Origin: Aricia agestis
Taxonomy: Eukaryota > Arthropoda > Insecta > Lepidoptera > Lycaenidae
Direction of reading: 5' to 3'
Length of the DNA stretch: 64,000 nt
NCBI RefSeq assembly: GCF_905147365.1
Contig: NC_056427.1
Coordinates: 5,337,001-5,401,000, forward strand
Numbering within the stretch: position 1 is the first letter of the stretch; every line of letters begins with the position of its first letter. This document shows positions 1-9,479 of the stretch, one piece after another. The translations under genes were made by a program, and so were the position numbers. The notes beneath the pieces are model-generated. The model worked only from the letters and a program-made list of their open reading frames with translations, did not search any database and was not told the DNA's origin.

Positions 1-1
1 T

Positions 2-2119
2 TGTTTTGCGCGATTGGACTTAGATCAACTATGTTCAGACGCTGGAAAAATCGACTGGGTCCCACTATTTGACGCCGTTTCTGTTGATGAAAAGGTCAGG
101 ATCTTTAATGAAAATGTTATTGAACTTTATAATAAACATGCGCCTGTTAAAAGAATTAAGTTAAAGCATCCACCTGTTCCATGGTTGACGGATGATATCC
201 GTAATGCAATGAAACGTAGGGATCGTGCTTATCGTAAATTTAGGAGGAACCGAATCGAAACTAACTGGATGGACTTCAAAATAGCTAGAAATCGCTGCAA
301 TCAAATGATACGCAATGCTAAACGCCGCCATATTCTTCAAAATTTGACATCTTCACCTGCAAATATCTGGAAATTCCTAAAATCCTCCGGCATAGGCATA
401 TCTCATCAAGGGGCCCCCCCTTTGACAATTAGTTTGGAAGACATCAACAAACACTTCTCCACAACTCACAAGCTTGATGTTGATACCCAGTGCCGGACCA
501 TTAGTTTTTTAAATAGTTTACCTCCACGTAATATAACACCTTCCTTTCGATTTTCCCCAATCAACACAGACGAGATCAATAAGACCATTATGTCTGTGAC
601 TTCTAAGGCTATGGGTTGCGATGAGATTAGCCGACAAATGGTCACTCAGATTAAAGAAGAGCTTTTGCCCATTATAACCCATATTGTCAATTCCTCTCTA
701 ATGTCATCCGAATTTCCATCTCATTGGCGCAAGGCTTACGTACTTCCCTTACCAAAAATTCCTAATCCCACTAATCCTTCTCATTATCGACCCATATCCA
801 TCCTCCCTTATCTTTCTAAGATCCTCGAAGCCTGTGCTTTTAAACAACTGTCCAGGTTTGTTAATCAGAATGACATTTTATCTCCACTGCAGTCGGGATT
901 CAGACCTGGACACAGTACGACCTCTGCACTTTTAAAGGTTACTCACGATGTAAGAGTAGCTATAGAAAATTCTGAAATTACTGTTTTGGTTTTAATAGAC
1001 TTCTCCAATGCTTTTAATAATGTCAATCATGAAATTCTGTTAGCTATTCTTTCTTGCCTTCAGCTCTCAACTGACGTACTAAAATGGATCTCCTCATATC
1101 TTCAAGGGCGTCAACAGTCGGTACGCATAGATCAGTCTTCGTCATCCTGGTGCGATCTCGACACTGGCGTCCCCCAAGGCGGTATTCTCTCTCCTTTGTT
1201 CTTCTCACTATTTATTAATTGTGTTACTCTCAGACTTCGCTGCGCGTATCATTTGTATGCAGACGATTTTAAGCTCTACTGTCAAGCGAGTGTTGATAAT
1301 TTGGCGAGAGCTATTGACGAAATTAACAAGGATCTTGAATCTATTAGGGACTGGTGTAAAAATTTTGGTCTATCAGTTAACCCTAGCAAGTGTCAAGCTA
1401 TTCTAATAGGTAGTTCTCGTAATATAGGTAGAGTAGATGTGGAGTCTCTTTCTCCAGTAATCTTTGACGGCTCTATAATCAGTTTCAGCTCCAGTGTTAA
1501 AGATCTTGGACTACACATTGACTCCACTCTCGATTGGCAAACACAGACTACTTCAGTTTGTCAGAGAGTTACCGGAATATTGCGTTCGCTTTATCGTTAC
1601 AAAAACTTTTTACCAACACACATCAAAACGTTGCTGGTTCAGACTATTATATTTCCCATTATAGATTATGGTGATGTGTGCTATTTTGACCTTAATGCGG
1701 ACAAGCTCGACAAATATGACCGACTTATTATTAACTGTATAAGGTTTGTATACAATCTCCGGAAGTACGACCACGTATCATCCTATCGTACCAAGCTGCA
1801 CTGGTTACCTGTACGACAACGTCGTTCAGTGCGAGCCCTTTGTGTGCTCTATACACTCCTACACTCTCCTAATTCTCCTGCCTATTTAAAGTCACACTTT
1901 CAGTACCTCTGCAGTAGTCATGATAAAACCCTCCGCTCTTCAAATAATGCTCGGCTCGGTTGCCCATCTCACCGCTCCAGTTTAGTCCATTCCTCCTTCC
2001 ACGTCCAGGCTATCTTACTTTGGAACGCTCTACCTCCGGAAATCAGGTTAAGCCCAACCAGAGATACGTTTAAACGTAGAGTCCGACTCCTATATTTTAA
2101 AAAATCGGCAGAATTATAA
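2..2119 (+). CDS. Non-LTR retrotransposon ORF2, reverse transcriptase part (5' end outside window)
   Basis: The frame is open from base 2 to the TAA at 2117-2119, so the 5' end is cut by the window edge rather than by a visible start. Counting from the codon at 14, RT landmarks are in order: YRPISILPYLSKILE, GFRPGHSTTSALL, the motif A aspartate in LIDFSNAFNN (about residue 329), GVPQGG (about 385) and the catalytic YADD (415-418). A thumb/C-terminal region with LHWLPVRQRRSV and LWNALPPEIR follows, as in CR1/Jockey-group LINEs. The apurinic endonuclease domain expected upstream is not in the window. There is no internal stop or frameshift, so the copy is young or recently active, but completeness cannot be judged. 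It lies in the same orientation as the SPR gene, inside an upstream intron. Family-level naming (CR1 versus Jockey) is uncertain; RT identity is secure. Confidence 0.93.
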   Translation, partial: CFARLDLDQLCSDAGKIDWVPLFDAVSVDEKVRIFNENVIELYNKHAPVKRIKLKHPPVPWLTDDIRNAMKRRDRAYRKFRRNRIETNWMDFKIARNRCNQMIRNAKRRHILQNLTSSPANIWKFLKSSGIGISHQGAPPLTISLEDINKHFSTTHKLDVDTQCRTISFLNSLPPRNITPSFRFSPINTDEINKTIMSVTSKAMGCDEISRQMVTQIKEELLPIITHIVNSSLMSSEFPSHWRKAYVLPLPKIPNPTNPSHYRPISILPYLSKILEACAFKQLSRFVNQNDILSPLQSGFRPGHSTTSALLKVTHDVRVAIENSEITVLVLIDFSNAFNNVNHEILLAILSCLQLSTDVLKWISSYLQGRQQSVRIDQSSSSWCDLDTGVPQGGILSPLFFSLFINCVTLRLRCAYHLYADDFKLYCQASVDNLARAIDEINKDLESIRDWCKNFGLSVNPSKCQAILIGSSRNIGRVDVESLSPVIFDGSIISFSSSVKDLGLHIDSTLDWQTQTTSVCQRVTGILRSLYRYKNFLPTHIKTLLVQTIIFPIIDYGDVCYFDLNADKLDKYDRLIINCIRFVYNLRKYDHVSSYRTKLHWLPVRQRRSVRALCVLYTLLHSPNSPAYLKSHFQYLCSSHDKTLRSSNNARLGCPSHRSSLVHSSFHVQAILLWNALPPEIRLSPTRDTFKRRVRLLYFKKSAEL

Positions 2120-2490
2120 GTATTAAATTAAGTATTTTATTACAGTATTTTATATATGTCTGTATGAATGTACTTATATATAAGTATAAAAATATTATTA
2201 TGTATATGTATAAGTTATATATTATATTATGACAATATATATTGTAGAATTATAGTATATGTAAGGTCTAGTATTTATTATCATATTTATAAGTGTATAA
2301 AGTATATTTTATCATGTTTTATCTGAATGTTTTCATTTTTTTTTTTTTCTTCACAGAAAGCACCTGTGATGTTAGTTTTGTCTTTGTTACCACCCAATGG
2401 TTGACTGGTAGAAAATGCCATATGGCATTAAGTCCGCCATTTTACAATGTGCAAGAAGTGTAATAAATAAAAAATAAATAAATAAATATA
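2120..2490 (+). repeat. 3' UTR and A-rich tail of the LINE
   Basis: AT-rich sequence directly after the RT stop. It ends with a short conserved-looking block (tatggcattaagtccgcc near 2420-2440) and an (AAATA)n tail near 2462-2490, the usual 3' end of an insect non-LTR element. Confidence 0.75.
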
Positions 2491-2494
2491 AAAG

Positions 2495-2690
2495 AATTGC
2501 TCGTTTAAAGATATAAGATAAATGCAAAAATGTGTCTGTCTGTCTTCACGCCATAACCGCTGAACCGATTTTGTTGAAATTTGGTATGGAGATACAATGA
2601 GTCCCAAGAAAGGACATAGGATACATTTTATCCCAAAAAATGTACGGTTCCCGCGCGATAAACGTATATTTTGGCGCGACGGAGTTGCGT
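2495..2690 (+). mobile_element. Helitron fragments (f8 5' end, then f4)
   Basis: Holds the gctcgtttaaagatataaga terminus seen beside other TA arrays, followed by an f4-type body with the gctgaaccgattttg and ggtatggagata blocks and the GCGACGGAGTTGCG hairpin. The terminal CTAG is lost. Confidence 0.55.
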
Positions 2691-2730
2691 AGAGACATAC
2701 ATAGACAGACAGACGTACCAAGCATATTAT

Positions 2731-3005
2731 ATCGACGATCTCCGTGGATCAGTAGTTGGATGTGTTGACAACGCTCACGCCGGGGGTCGCGGGTTTGAAT
2801 CCCGCCGACGGAACAAAAAGTTTTCAATGTTCCTGGGTCATGGATGTGTATTAAAATATATGTGTATAATATAATAAAAATCTTAAATATATGTAAAGTA
2901 TAAAAGTATTAAATATATTTTCGTTGTCTGGTACCCGTAACATAAGTCCTTCAAGTACTTAGCACGGGGCCAGACTGACGTGGTGTGAAACGTCCATAGA
3001 TATTT
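2731..3005 (+). mobile_element. SINE-1 copy (tRNA-derived)
   Basis: About 275 bp. The tRNA-like head carries a diverged A box and a B box (GGTTTGAATCC). The shared body follows: gacggaacaaaaagttttca, tcctgggtcatggatgtg, gtctggtacccgtaac, ccagactgacgtggtgtgaa. The tail is short ATT repeats. Seven full or partial copies plus one degenerate fragment occur in the window. Confidence 0.85.
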
Positions 3006-3134
3006 ATTATTATAACACCCGTCTACTTCCGTAGGCTAAAAATGCAACGCATCGGTTTATTTGTCACTAGCGATGTGACCCTAATTATGGTTGTAGTGAA
3101 ATCAAAATATTATAGAAAACTTTTTATGTATTTA

Positions 3135-3428
3135 CTAGCTGTCCCGGCAAACGTTTCTTTGCCATATAAAATATTTCGCCCGTATTATTTTATTGGAGTG
3201 ACAAAATAAGTATGTCACCATGGCAACGTCCATCGCTATCCCGTCCCACGAACAATGGTCGTCGTCAGTCTCAAGTTGTAATAATTTACTATTATTTATT
3301 CAACAAATGCACTTATCAATATAAAAAGTACCCAGTAGCCGATTCTCAGACCCACTGAATATGAATAAAAGGTTAAAATCAGTAAAGCCGTTTCGGAGGA
3401 GTACGCGGCCTAACATTGTGACACGAGA
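3135..3428 (-). mobile_element. Non-autonomous Helitron, family f5
   Basis: On the minus strand the 3' end is a GGCAAA/TTTGCC hairpin, a short spacer and CTAG, next to a host T. The 5' end reads TCTCGTGTCACAATG. Further copies lie at 7345, 17575, 32651, 35159 and 47936. Confidence 0.75.
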
Positions 3429-3442
3429 ATTTTATATGTATA

Positions 3443-3701
3443 CAGTGTGTAACAAAAATAAGTGATAATACTTTAGGGTGTGTACGTGTTCCTTGTAGAG
3501 AGTTCAATGTGAAAGTATCAGCGCTAAAAGACGAATTTTTTTTTTCACTTTTGTATGGGCAAGGGCCCAAGCGTCACGAGTTTCCCCATACAAAAGTGAA
3601 AAAAATTTTTGGTCTTTCAGCGCTGCTACTTTCACAGTGCACTCTCTACAAGGAACACGTATACACCCTAGAGTATTATTACTTATTTTTGTTACACCCT
3701 G
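3443..3701. mobile_element. Fold-back MITE, mariner-like termini (CAGGGTGTAAC family)
   Basis: Near-complete palindrome of 259 bp. Both ends read CAG(G/T)GTGTAACAAAAATAAG inward and are flanked by TA, as expected for Tc1/mariner TA target duplication. No transposase. Related copies lie at 5789, 10565, 15662, 43703 and 57380. Confidence 0.8.
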
Positions 3702-3704
3702 TAT

Positions 3705-3816
3705 AATTGGACGCTGTTAAGCATTCGTGTACTAACCCACACAAAAATTACGTATTGAGTTATCAATGCAGTTATGTTCTTTAGATGATCTAGGACACTA
3801 ATGCTTAACAGCGACC
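3705..3816. mobile_element. MITE family 16 (short copy)
   Basis: Inverted ends GACGCTGTTAAGCATT and AATGCTTAACAGCG. It abuts the preceding MITE. A longer copy is at 38753-38910; this one has an internal deletion. Confidence 0.65.
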
Positions 3817-3974
3817 ATATAAGATTACAAGATGACCTCCGCAACTCAGTTTCTCCAAAATTCGTTTATTGCGCGGGAACCGTATATTTTAATATTTCTT
3901 CGCAACAAAACTATTTTATGTCATTTCCCATCTCAACTTATCTCTATTCTATTTAAATCGATGCAGACGTTTAA
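3817..3974 (+). other. Helitron-like remnant
   Basis: Contains an f4-like piece (ttcgtttattgcgcgggaaccgta near 3852) and otherwise AT-rich unassigned DNA. Confidence 0.35.
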
Positions 3975-4215
3975 AAAATACGTGTGGCACTCGGCGACTG
4001 CCGCGGTAAAGCTGTTGCATAGCATCTTTATCAACTTGTGCAATTATAATTCGCATACGTCTAGTCACACGCACTCAAACAACGTGCTGAAGTCTGGCAA
4101 CGGCCCACCACTATACATATCGAGGTGTTAGGTTTATTTTTGTTACGGAATTTCTTGATTCGGTCACCGTGCTCTAAGCCTGGGATAAAAGCTATGAAAT
4201 AGCTTAAAACATACA
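3975..4215 (+). repeat. Family 15 repeat
   Basis: About 240 bp with gtgtggcactcggcgactgc, cggtaaagctgttgcatagc, a middle with ttcgcatacgtctagtc, then gttacggaatttcttgattc. Other copies lie at 4735, 8274, 20342, 27225, 46575, 52424 and 53168. Termini unclear, so class unknown. Confidence 0.65.
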
Positions 4216-4284
4216 CAAACGCTTTGTGATATTAATAGTGTGTGACGTCTTAATTCAACCCTTTACAAAGGGCGAGAAAATAAA

Positions 4285-4350
4285 CACGTGACGCTGGCGT
4301 GACAATCACGTGGAGATGGCGTGATAAACACGTGACACGCGCGTGCCGGC
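4285..4350. promoter_or_regulatory. Three CACGTG E-boxes at exact 22-bp spacing (short tandem array)
   Basis: CACGTG starts at 4285, 4307 and 4329, each followed about 12 bases later by GGCGTGA or a variant. It is a degenerate 22-bp tandem repeat, unusually GC-rich for the surroundings, about 600 bp upstream of the 4952 exon. CACGTG is the core site of bHLH factors such as CLOCK/CYCLE and Myc/Max; a regulatory role here is inference only. Confidence 0.4.
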
Positions 4351-4734
4351 GTGACTTGTTGACGTTCATTGATTGTTTTCACGTTCTTGTTGTGTAAAAA
4401 AGTATTATCAGATCTACTAATTGAAGGACGAAAAAATAACTTAAGTTTCACCGGTCTGTCTGTGTGTTTGTTTATTATCATGCTTAGCATGGTCACCATA
4501 GAAACGGTTTCTTTCTACGGAGGAATAGATAAAGTGATAGATTAACAAAGGTAATCCGCCATTTTGTCACTACAATCTGTCAGTATGTCCATTCTTTCCC
4601 TTTTCTAAAGTCGTTATGCTAAGCCTGCTGGCTGTCTGTCCGTGGCATCGTTGCATTCAAAAGGATGGACTGATTTTGATGTAGTTTTTAAGCTATTGTC
4701 GCGGGCTTATTCTGAAAAAAACCTAGCACCCCCC
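4351..4734. other. Intronic DNA, mostly unassigned
   Basis: AT-rich. Around 4625-4690 a fragment resembling the start of element Y (ctgtctgtccgtggcatcgt, ggactgattttgatgtag) is present. No ORF or splice-supported exon seen. Confidence 0.4.
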
Positions 4735-4885
4735 ACTCCAACCGGCACAACAGTGCGGCGTTGCCGTGCATCTTCGGGGCGGTGTTTGTGTGCGTGCGAC
4801 TAGACGTATGCTAATTGTAATTGCATCAGTTGATAAAAAAATGCTACGCAATAGCTTTACCGCGGAAATCCCCGAGTGCCACACT
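4735..4885 (-). repeat. Family 15 repeat, inverted partial copy
   Basis: Reverse complement carries cactcggggatttccgcgg, taaagctattgcgtagc and cgcacgcacacaaacac, matching the copy at 3975. It ends about 66 bp before the SPR exon. Confidence 0.6.
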
Positions 4886-4951
4886 TTTTTTCTTCCGCTT
4901 ATCCTAAAATTTTAAATTCCGGCTGTACCGATTTTGATGTTTCTTCCGCAG

Positions 4952-5052
4952 GTTATCCCGGCGATGTTCCACACGGCCAGCATATGGCTGACACTAGCGC
5001 TGGCGGTGCAGAGATACATATACGTGTGCCACGCGCCCGTAGCCAGGACTTG
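4952..5052 (+). CDS. SPR: Sex peptide / myoinhibitory peptide receptor, exon with TM3
   Basis: A 101-nt internal exon. The acceptor is ttcttccgcag ending at 4951 and the donor is GTAAGT at 5053. It encodes 33 residues plus two bases (TG) of a split Trp codon: VIPAMFHTASIWLTLALAVQ, then RYIYVCHAP and ending in ART(W). This is TM3 with the intracellular end QRY in place of the usual DRY. As I recall, the family has the same QRY, and the HTxSxWLTLALAVQRYIYVCHAP run is close to Drosophila SPR. The split Trp is completed by the first base of the exon at 26495, and the joined reading continues WCTMPRV. Upstream exons (extracellular N-terminus, TM1, TM2) were not found between 2120 and 4950 and should lie before base 1. 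A closely related SPR-like paralogue cannot be excluded. Confidence 0.88.
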
Positions 5053-5370
5053 GTAAGTATCTGCCATACATTTTTATGTAAAATAAAAACTTGAGAGGTG
5101 TCAAGGGACACCCGAATGGAACGAGGTTATTTCTTATGTTCAAAAAACCTGTATACATATTACATATACACTCAAAAAAATATTAAAAAACGCCAGGAAT
5201 ACTAACAACGCGTCGCTGTTTATTCTCAAAAAACGCCATCTAGTTGACGCACAGGAATACTATCAACGCCCTCTGCCCCTGCCATGCAAGTACAAACAAA
5301 AAAGTGTCGAGGTCAAATATCGTTCTGTCTAGCCTTCTTTACACCGAACGCGCGATAAGAAACTTCGTTC
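5053..5370. other. Start of the 21.4-kb intron
   Basis: AT-rich. A loose direct repeat with aggaatactaacaacgc (near 5195) and aggaatactatcaacgc (near 5252) is the only structure seen. Confidence 0.4.
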
Positions 5371-5471
5371 TAATAGGCAAACGAGCAAACGGGTCACCTG
5401 ATGGAAATCAACCACCGTCGCCCATGGACACTCGCAACAATAGAAGAGCTGCAGGTGCGTTGCCGGCCACT
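5371..5471 (-). mobile_element. SINE-3 fragment (5'-truncated)
   Basis: Only the part next to the poly(A) end is kept: gcaaacgagcaaacgggtca, cgtcgcccatggacactcgc, gagctgcaggtgcgttgccg. Element orientation is minus. Confidence 0.7.
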
Positions 5472-5524
5472 CGATGACATTCAGGTGCAATACCGATATA
5501 CATACTCCATCATAGTGGTAGTAC

Positions 5525-5700
5525 CAATGCGGATTTGCGTCTGTCTGTTATATTTTCACACCCGAGCCGTTGAACCGATTTTCCTGAAGCTTGGTATGGA
5601 GAAACTTTAACTAGATACCGAAAACGCATAAATTCCATAACATTGAAATGACATAGCCCAACCAAATGACGTATGTCTGCCAATTCCGCGCGACTTCGCC
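5525..5700 (+). mobile_element. Helitron f4 fragment
   Basis: gccgttgaaccgatttt, ggtatggagaaactttaa and degraded 3' sequence. No intact CTAG end. Confidence 0.5.
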
Positions 5701-5788
5701 GCGTCGACACATAATGACAAAGATAAATAATTTTCCCTCTTTTTTCCACATTTTCCTAAACAGCCTAAAGCTTTCATGAATAAATATA

Positions 5789-6047
5789 CAGGGTGTAACA
5801 AAAATAAGTGATAATACTTTAGGGTCTGTACGTGTTCCTTGTAGAGAGTTGACTGTGAAAGTAGCAGCGCTGAAAGACCAACATTGTTTTTCACTTTTGT
5901 ATGGGGAAACTCGTGACGCTCGGACCCTTGCTCATACAAAAGTGAAACATTTTTTTCGTCTTTCAGAGCTGCTACTTTCACAGTGAACTCTCTACAAGGA
6001 ACACGTACACACCCTAAAGTATTATCACTTATTTTTGTTACACCCTG
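5789..6047. mobile_element. Fold-back MITE, mariner-like (CAGGGTGTAAC family)
   Basis: Both termini CAGGGTGTAACAAAAATAAG, flanked by TA on each side. The palindrome is close to full length (259 bp), very similar to the 3443 copy. Confidence 0.82.
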
Positions 6048-6087
6048 TAGACACAATACAAAAAGAATTGGTAAATTCGAACCAGTA

Positions 6088-6396
6088 GCCCTAGCATGGC
6101 CACCGGTAGAAATGCGAAAGTATAGACGAACTGTAGACATGAACTTAAGGTGCCGTTCCGATCTTTACCGCGGCTAATCGCTGCTGACAAAAATTCAATT
6201 AAAATGCCACTTTATGACAGACTATAGTATATGTCATAGAGTAGGATATTATTTCAATTTTTAGGACTATAGTCTGTCATAAAGTGGCTTTTAATTGAAT
6301 TTTGCGGAACGAAAAAAGATCGGAACGGCACCTTAAGTTTATGTCCACAGTTTGTCTATACTTTCGCATTTCTACTGGTGGCCAGGCCATGCTAGC
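6088..6396. mobile_element. Fold-back element, about 310 bp
   Basis: Left arm from 6088 (ctagcatggcc, gtagaaatgcgaaagtatag, ggtgccgttccgatctt, actttatgacagactatag) is mirrored by the right arm ending at 6396. The two arms are near-identical apart from small indels. Confidence 0.7.
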
Positions 6397-6760
6397 CCAG
6401 CAGTAGTAAAAATCAAACAATTCGGCGACCTAACTTTAAATTGTGCTTGGCCTGTACAAGAAGTCTCTACATCGATTTATGATACCCCAATATCAAGGCA
6501 CGAATTTTAGGATGATTTTTTTGTGAATTATAACAAAGAGTTTTGAAGAGATTTCTAACATAAAGTGTAACCTTAAAGCCTAAAAGGAAAGTACACGTCG
6601 TGTTTATTACAGAGGTATTTACATAATATGTCACGTTGTCGCGAACAAGATTCACAAATCACATCAATAAATTATATAAAAGAGGGCGATATAGATATAA
6701 AATGATAGACATGGCAAATAAGCATTTTGTTATTGAATAATTGTAACAATAAAATAATTT
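6397..6760. other. Unassigned intronic DNA
   Basis: AT-rich; nothing recognised. Confidence 0.4.
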
Positions 6761-7087
6761 TTACGTGGGAGAGCTATGCTTCGGCACGAATAGGCCGGCT
6801 CGACCGGAGAAATACCACGTTCTCACAGAAAACCGGCGTGAAACAGCGCTAGCGCTGTGTTTCGCCGAGTGAGTGAGTTTACCGGAGGCCCAATCCCCTA
6901 CCCTATTCCCTTCCCTACCTTCCCCTATTCCATTCCCATCCCTACCCTCCCCTATTACCCTATTCCCTCTTAAAAGGCCGGCAACGCTCCTGCAGCAGCT
7001 CTTCTGATACTACGAGTGTCCATGGGCGACGGAAGTTGCTTTCCATCAGGTGACCCGTTTGCCCCCCTTATTTCATAAAAAAAAAAA
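6761..7087 (+). mobile_element. SINE-3, near full length
   Basis: Runs from ttacgtgggagagc through ggccggctcgaccgg (B-box-like), the aaacagcgctagcgctgtgt inverted stretch, a C/T-rich run and gacggaagttgctttccatc to ttatttcat plus poly(A). About 12 copies occur. Truncated copies always lose the acgtgggag side, so I read the poly(A) side as 3'. Confidence 0.82.
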
Positions 7088-7344
7088 TCGATTTCAAACA
7101 GTATTTTACATGGGACCACCTTGAAGTCTTCTTTCCACCAAAGGTTTATAAACTTCAATGTTATCCGCGAACAAACAAAAAAATGTCGAATTGAAAAACC
7201 TCCTTCTTTCTTAAAGGCGGTTAAAAAGTGAGATCTAATAAGTTAAGGCCTCATAAACGAGGCCAAATCCGCTGGTAGATTAACAGATTCTTGACAGCAG
7301 ATATTGAAGAATATTTGCTGTTTGTCAGAAATTTTATATACAAT

Positions 7345-7503
7345 TAGCTATCCCGGCAAACGTTTCTTTGCCATATAAAGTATTTCGTCCGTATTATTTT
7401 ATTGAAGTGACTAAATAAGTATGTCACCATGGCAACGTCCATCGCTATCCCGTCGCACAAACAATAGTCGCCGTCAGACTCGCCGACACGAGAATTTTAT
7501 ATA
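7345..7503 (-). mobile_element. Helitron f5, internally deleted
   Basis: tagctatcccggcaaacgtt at the left and gacacgagaattttata at the right. The middle third of the family sequence is missing. Confidence 0.65.
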
Positions 7504-7506
7504 TAT

Positions 7507-8253
7507 GTCGCAGCCGACTGGTTTAAATAGTCGTTCAATCAAACAGCTAGCCCTTTGACTAACAACGCCATTCAATCACACGGCTATACGTCGTTTAGCC
7601 GACTTGTTGACTACAATGTTCAACACTACAGCTAGACGACGCTTAGCCCACTGGTTTGTTTTTATTTTGGCAGGGGGCTGCGCCCCCCGATCCCCCCTTT
7701 TGTTTGACGGCGGTCGCCGGCTGCTACCGCAGCACGCTCGCTCGGCTCCCTCTGTGTTGTGGTCTAAGTTCTAACCTAACCTAACCAACTTTTGGAATTT
7801 CTGGATTGTGTTTGTTTTTGTTTTGACGGGGGGCTGTGCCCCCCGAACCCCCCTTTCGGGGAAGGCTAGGTCCATCCATTTCATAATCCCGTAATTTCTC
7901 CTCGAATATTTGTTGAAATTTTAATTTTAATTCACACAAATGTGCCTCCACAATTTTTGTCTCTTTAATAACACTTGTAACTTTTATTATCTACTTTCTT
8001 TCCGAAAAACAACCACAAACACCAACAAACACCTGCTAGTTGACGCCATATTGTAAATAAAACGCTCCTAGCGCCGCAGCGGTGCGCGCTGAACTACTTC
8101 AATTAGACGGCGGCTTTTGAATCAGCTGTAGTGTTGAACGTTTTGAGCGACTAAAATATTCAATATAAAAGCTAGACGTGTGATTGAATGGCGTTGTTCA
8201 GTCAAAGGGCTAGCTGTTTGATTGAACGGCTATTTAAACCAGTCGGCTGCGAC
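7507..8253. mobile_element. 747-bp element with about 90-bp terminal inverted repeats
   Basis: The left end GTCGCAGCCGACTGGTTTAA is mirrored at 8253. Arms continue through the nested stretch with agctagccctttgact and cgccattcaatcacac. The core holds two GC-rich blocks of the form gggggctgcgccccccg (near 7674 and 7828). Flanks read ATAT on both sides. No transposase ORF. A partial copy is at 12695. Confidence 0.7.
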
Positions 8254-8273
8254 ATATTATAGATGTTTCAGTT

Positions 8274-8345
8274 ATTGCACATAGCTTTTATTACGGGTTT
8301 TGAGTGCGGCGACCGAATCAAGAAATTTCGTAACGAAAACTCAAA
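8274..8345 (-). repeat. Family 15 fragment
   Basis: agcttttattacgggttttg and gcgaccgaatcaagaaattt: reverse complement of the 3' part of family 15. Confidence 0.55.
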
Positions 8346-8392
8346 CAGAAAAATAAAAACTTATTTTGCCTTACCTTCGTGCGAGAATCCTA

Positions 8393-8510
8393 CTACGAAA
8401 CCGTTTTGAGAATGCCGCGACCTACCCTAACAACGTCATTTCATGTTTGTTAGAGTAGGATGCGGCATTATCGTTCGATTGTTTGAGTCTCAAAACAGTT
8501 TCGTGGTACA
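8393..8510. repeat. Imperfect fold-back
   Basis: cgaaaccgttttgaga with atgccgcgacctaccctaac is mirrored by gttagagtaggatgcggcat and tctcaaaacagtttcg. One arm has about 18 extra bases. Confidence 0.55.
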
Positions 8511-8676
8511 AGCCCTGACTCACACTTGGCCCATTTTGCTTTTCACTTGACGTATCTTCTTTTTCTAACTCTGTGCCCCACAAAAGCCTCATCAAACGCT
8601 TTTTCACAAATTAGCCTGGAACTCTCAAAGAAACTCGATTTCTACGTGTAAGTATTTTTAATATATGAAGGGAACA

Positions 8677-8978
8677 TTTTTTTTTATGAAATAAGGGGCC
8701 AAACGAGCAAACAGGTCACCTGATGGAAAGCAACTTCCGTCGCCCATGGACACTCGCAGCATCAGAAGAGCTGCAGGTGCGTTGCCGGCTTTCAAGAGGG
8801 AAGGTAATAAGGGGTAGGGAAGGGAAGGAAATAGGGTCGGGGATTGGGCCTCCGGTAAACTCACTCACTCGGTGAAACACAGCGCAAGCGCTGTTTCACG
8901 CCAGTTTTCTGTGAAACACCACAGTTTCTCCGGTTGAGCCGGCCCATTCGTGCCGAAGCATGGCTCTCCCACGTATAA
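8677..8978 (-). mobile_element. SINE-3, near full length
   Basis: Poly(T)-atgaaataagg at left, cccacgtataa at right. All internal blocks present. Confidence 0.82.
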
Positions 8979-8979
8979 A

Positions 8980-9105
8980 TTTGGTATGGATATACTTTGA
9001 GTCCCGGGAAAGGACATAGTCACGGCCCACGACATAGCGTACTTTTTATCACGAAAAAATTTGGTTCCCGCGCGTTGAACAAATTTTTGCGCAACTTAAT
9101 TGACA
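8980..9105 (+). mobile_element. Helitron f4 fragment
   Basis: ggtatggatatactttgagt, cgggaaaggacatag and ggttcccgcgcg blocks, with a small internal duplication (acggcccacgacatag). Confidence 0.5.
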
Positions 9106-9475
9106 TTTTACAGATAATGTCAATGATATTCTATGTTACTAACGTAACTAGATTGGAAGTGCAGGCATATCTCACATACATAATGACATAACGAAAATAT
9201 GACTTGACATTGTCTTTAGAACAAAAAAGTGGTTACGCATTTCTGAGAATCTTTTGTAAGACATTGCTACTCTAGTATTTTAGAGACTCATTGGATAATG
9301 TTAACAAGTATAAAATATTAAGGGCGGAATACCTTTTTTAACTGCTATTTTACTTTTATACGAGACCGCTCCTGGATCGCGTGATATTTAATCATTATAT
9401 CATTTGTCGCCAATTTGGAGGGTCGAAAATGTCCGCCATTTTGCGTTTTATTTTTAAATCACTTTTATTGACAAA
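9106..9475. other. Unassigned intronic DNA
   Basis: AT-rich; nothing recognised. Confidence 0.35.
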
Positions 9476-9479
9476 CGAT

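Noticed and set aside
2120..4950. SPR exons for TM1 and TM2
   Set aside because: Searched by eye for TM1/TM2-like frames next to splice sites; only repeats found, so these exons are placed upstream of the window.
5607..6140. 177-codon minus-strand frame
   Set aside because: It runs across a fold-back MITE, a Helitron piece and another fold-back; no domain.
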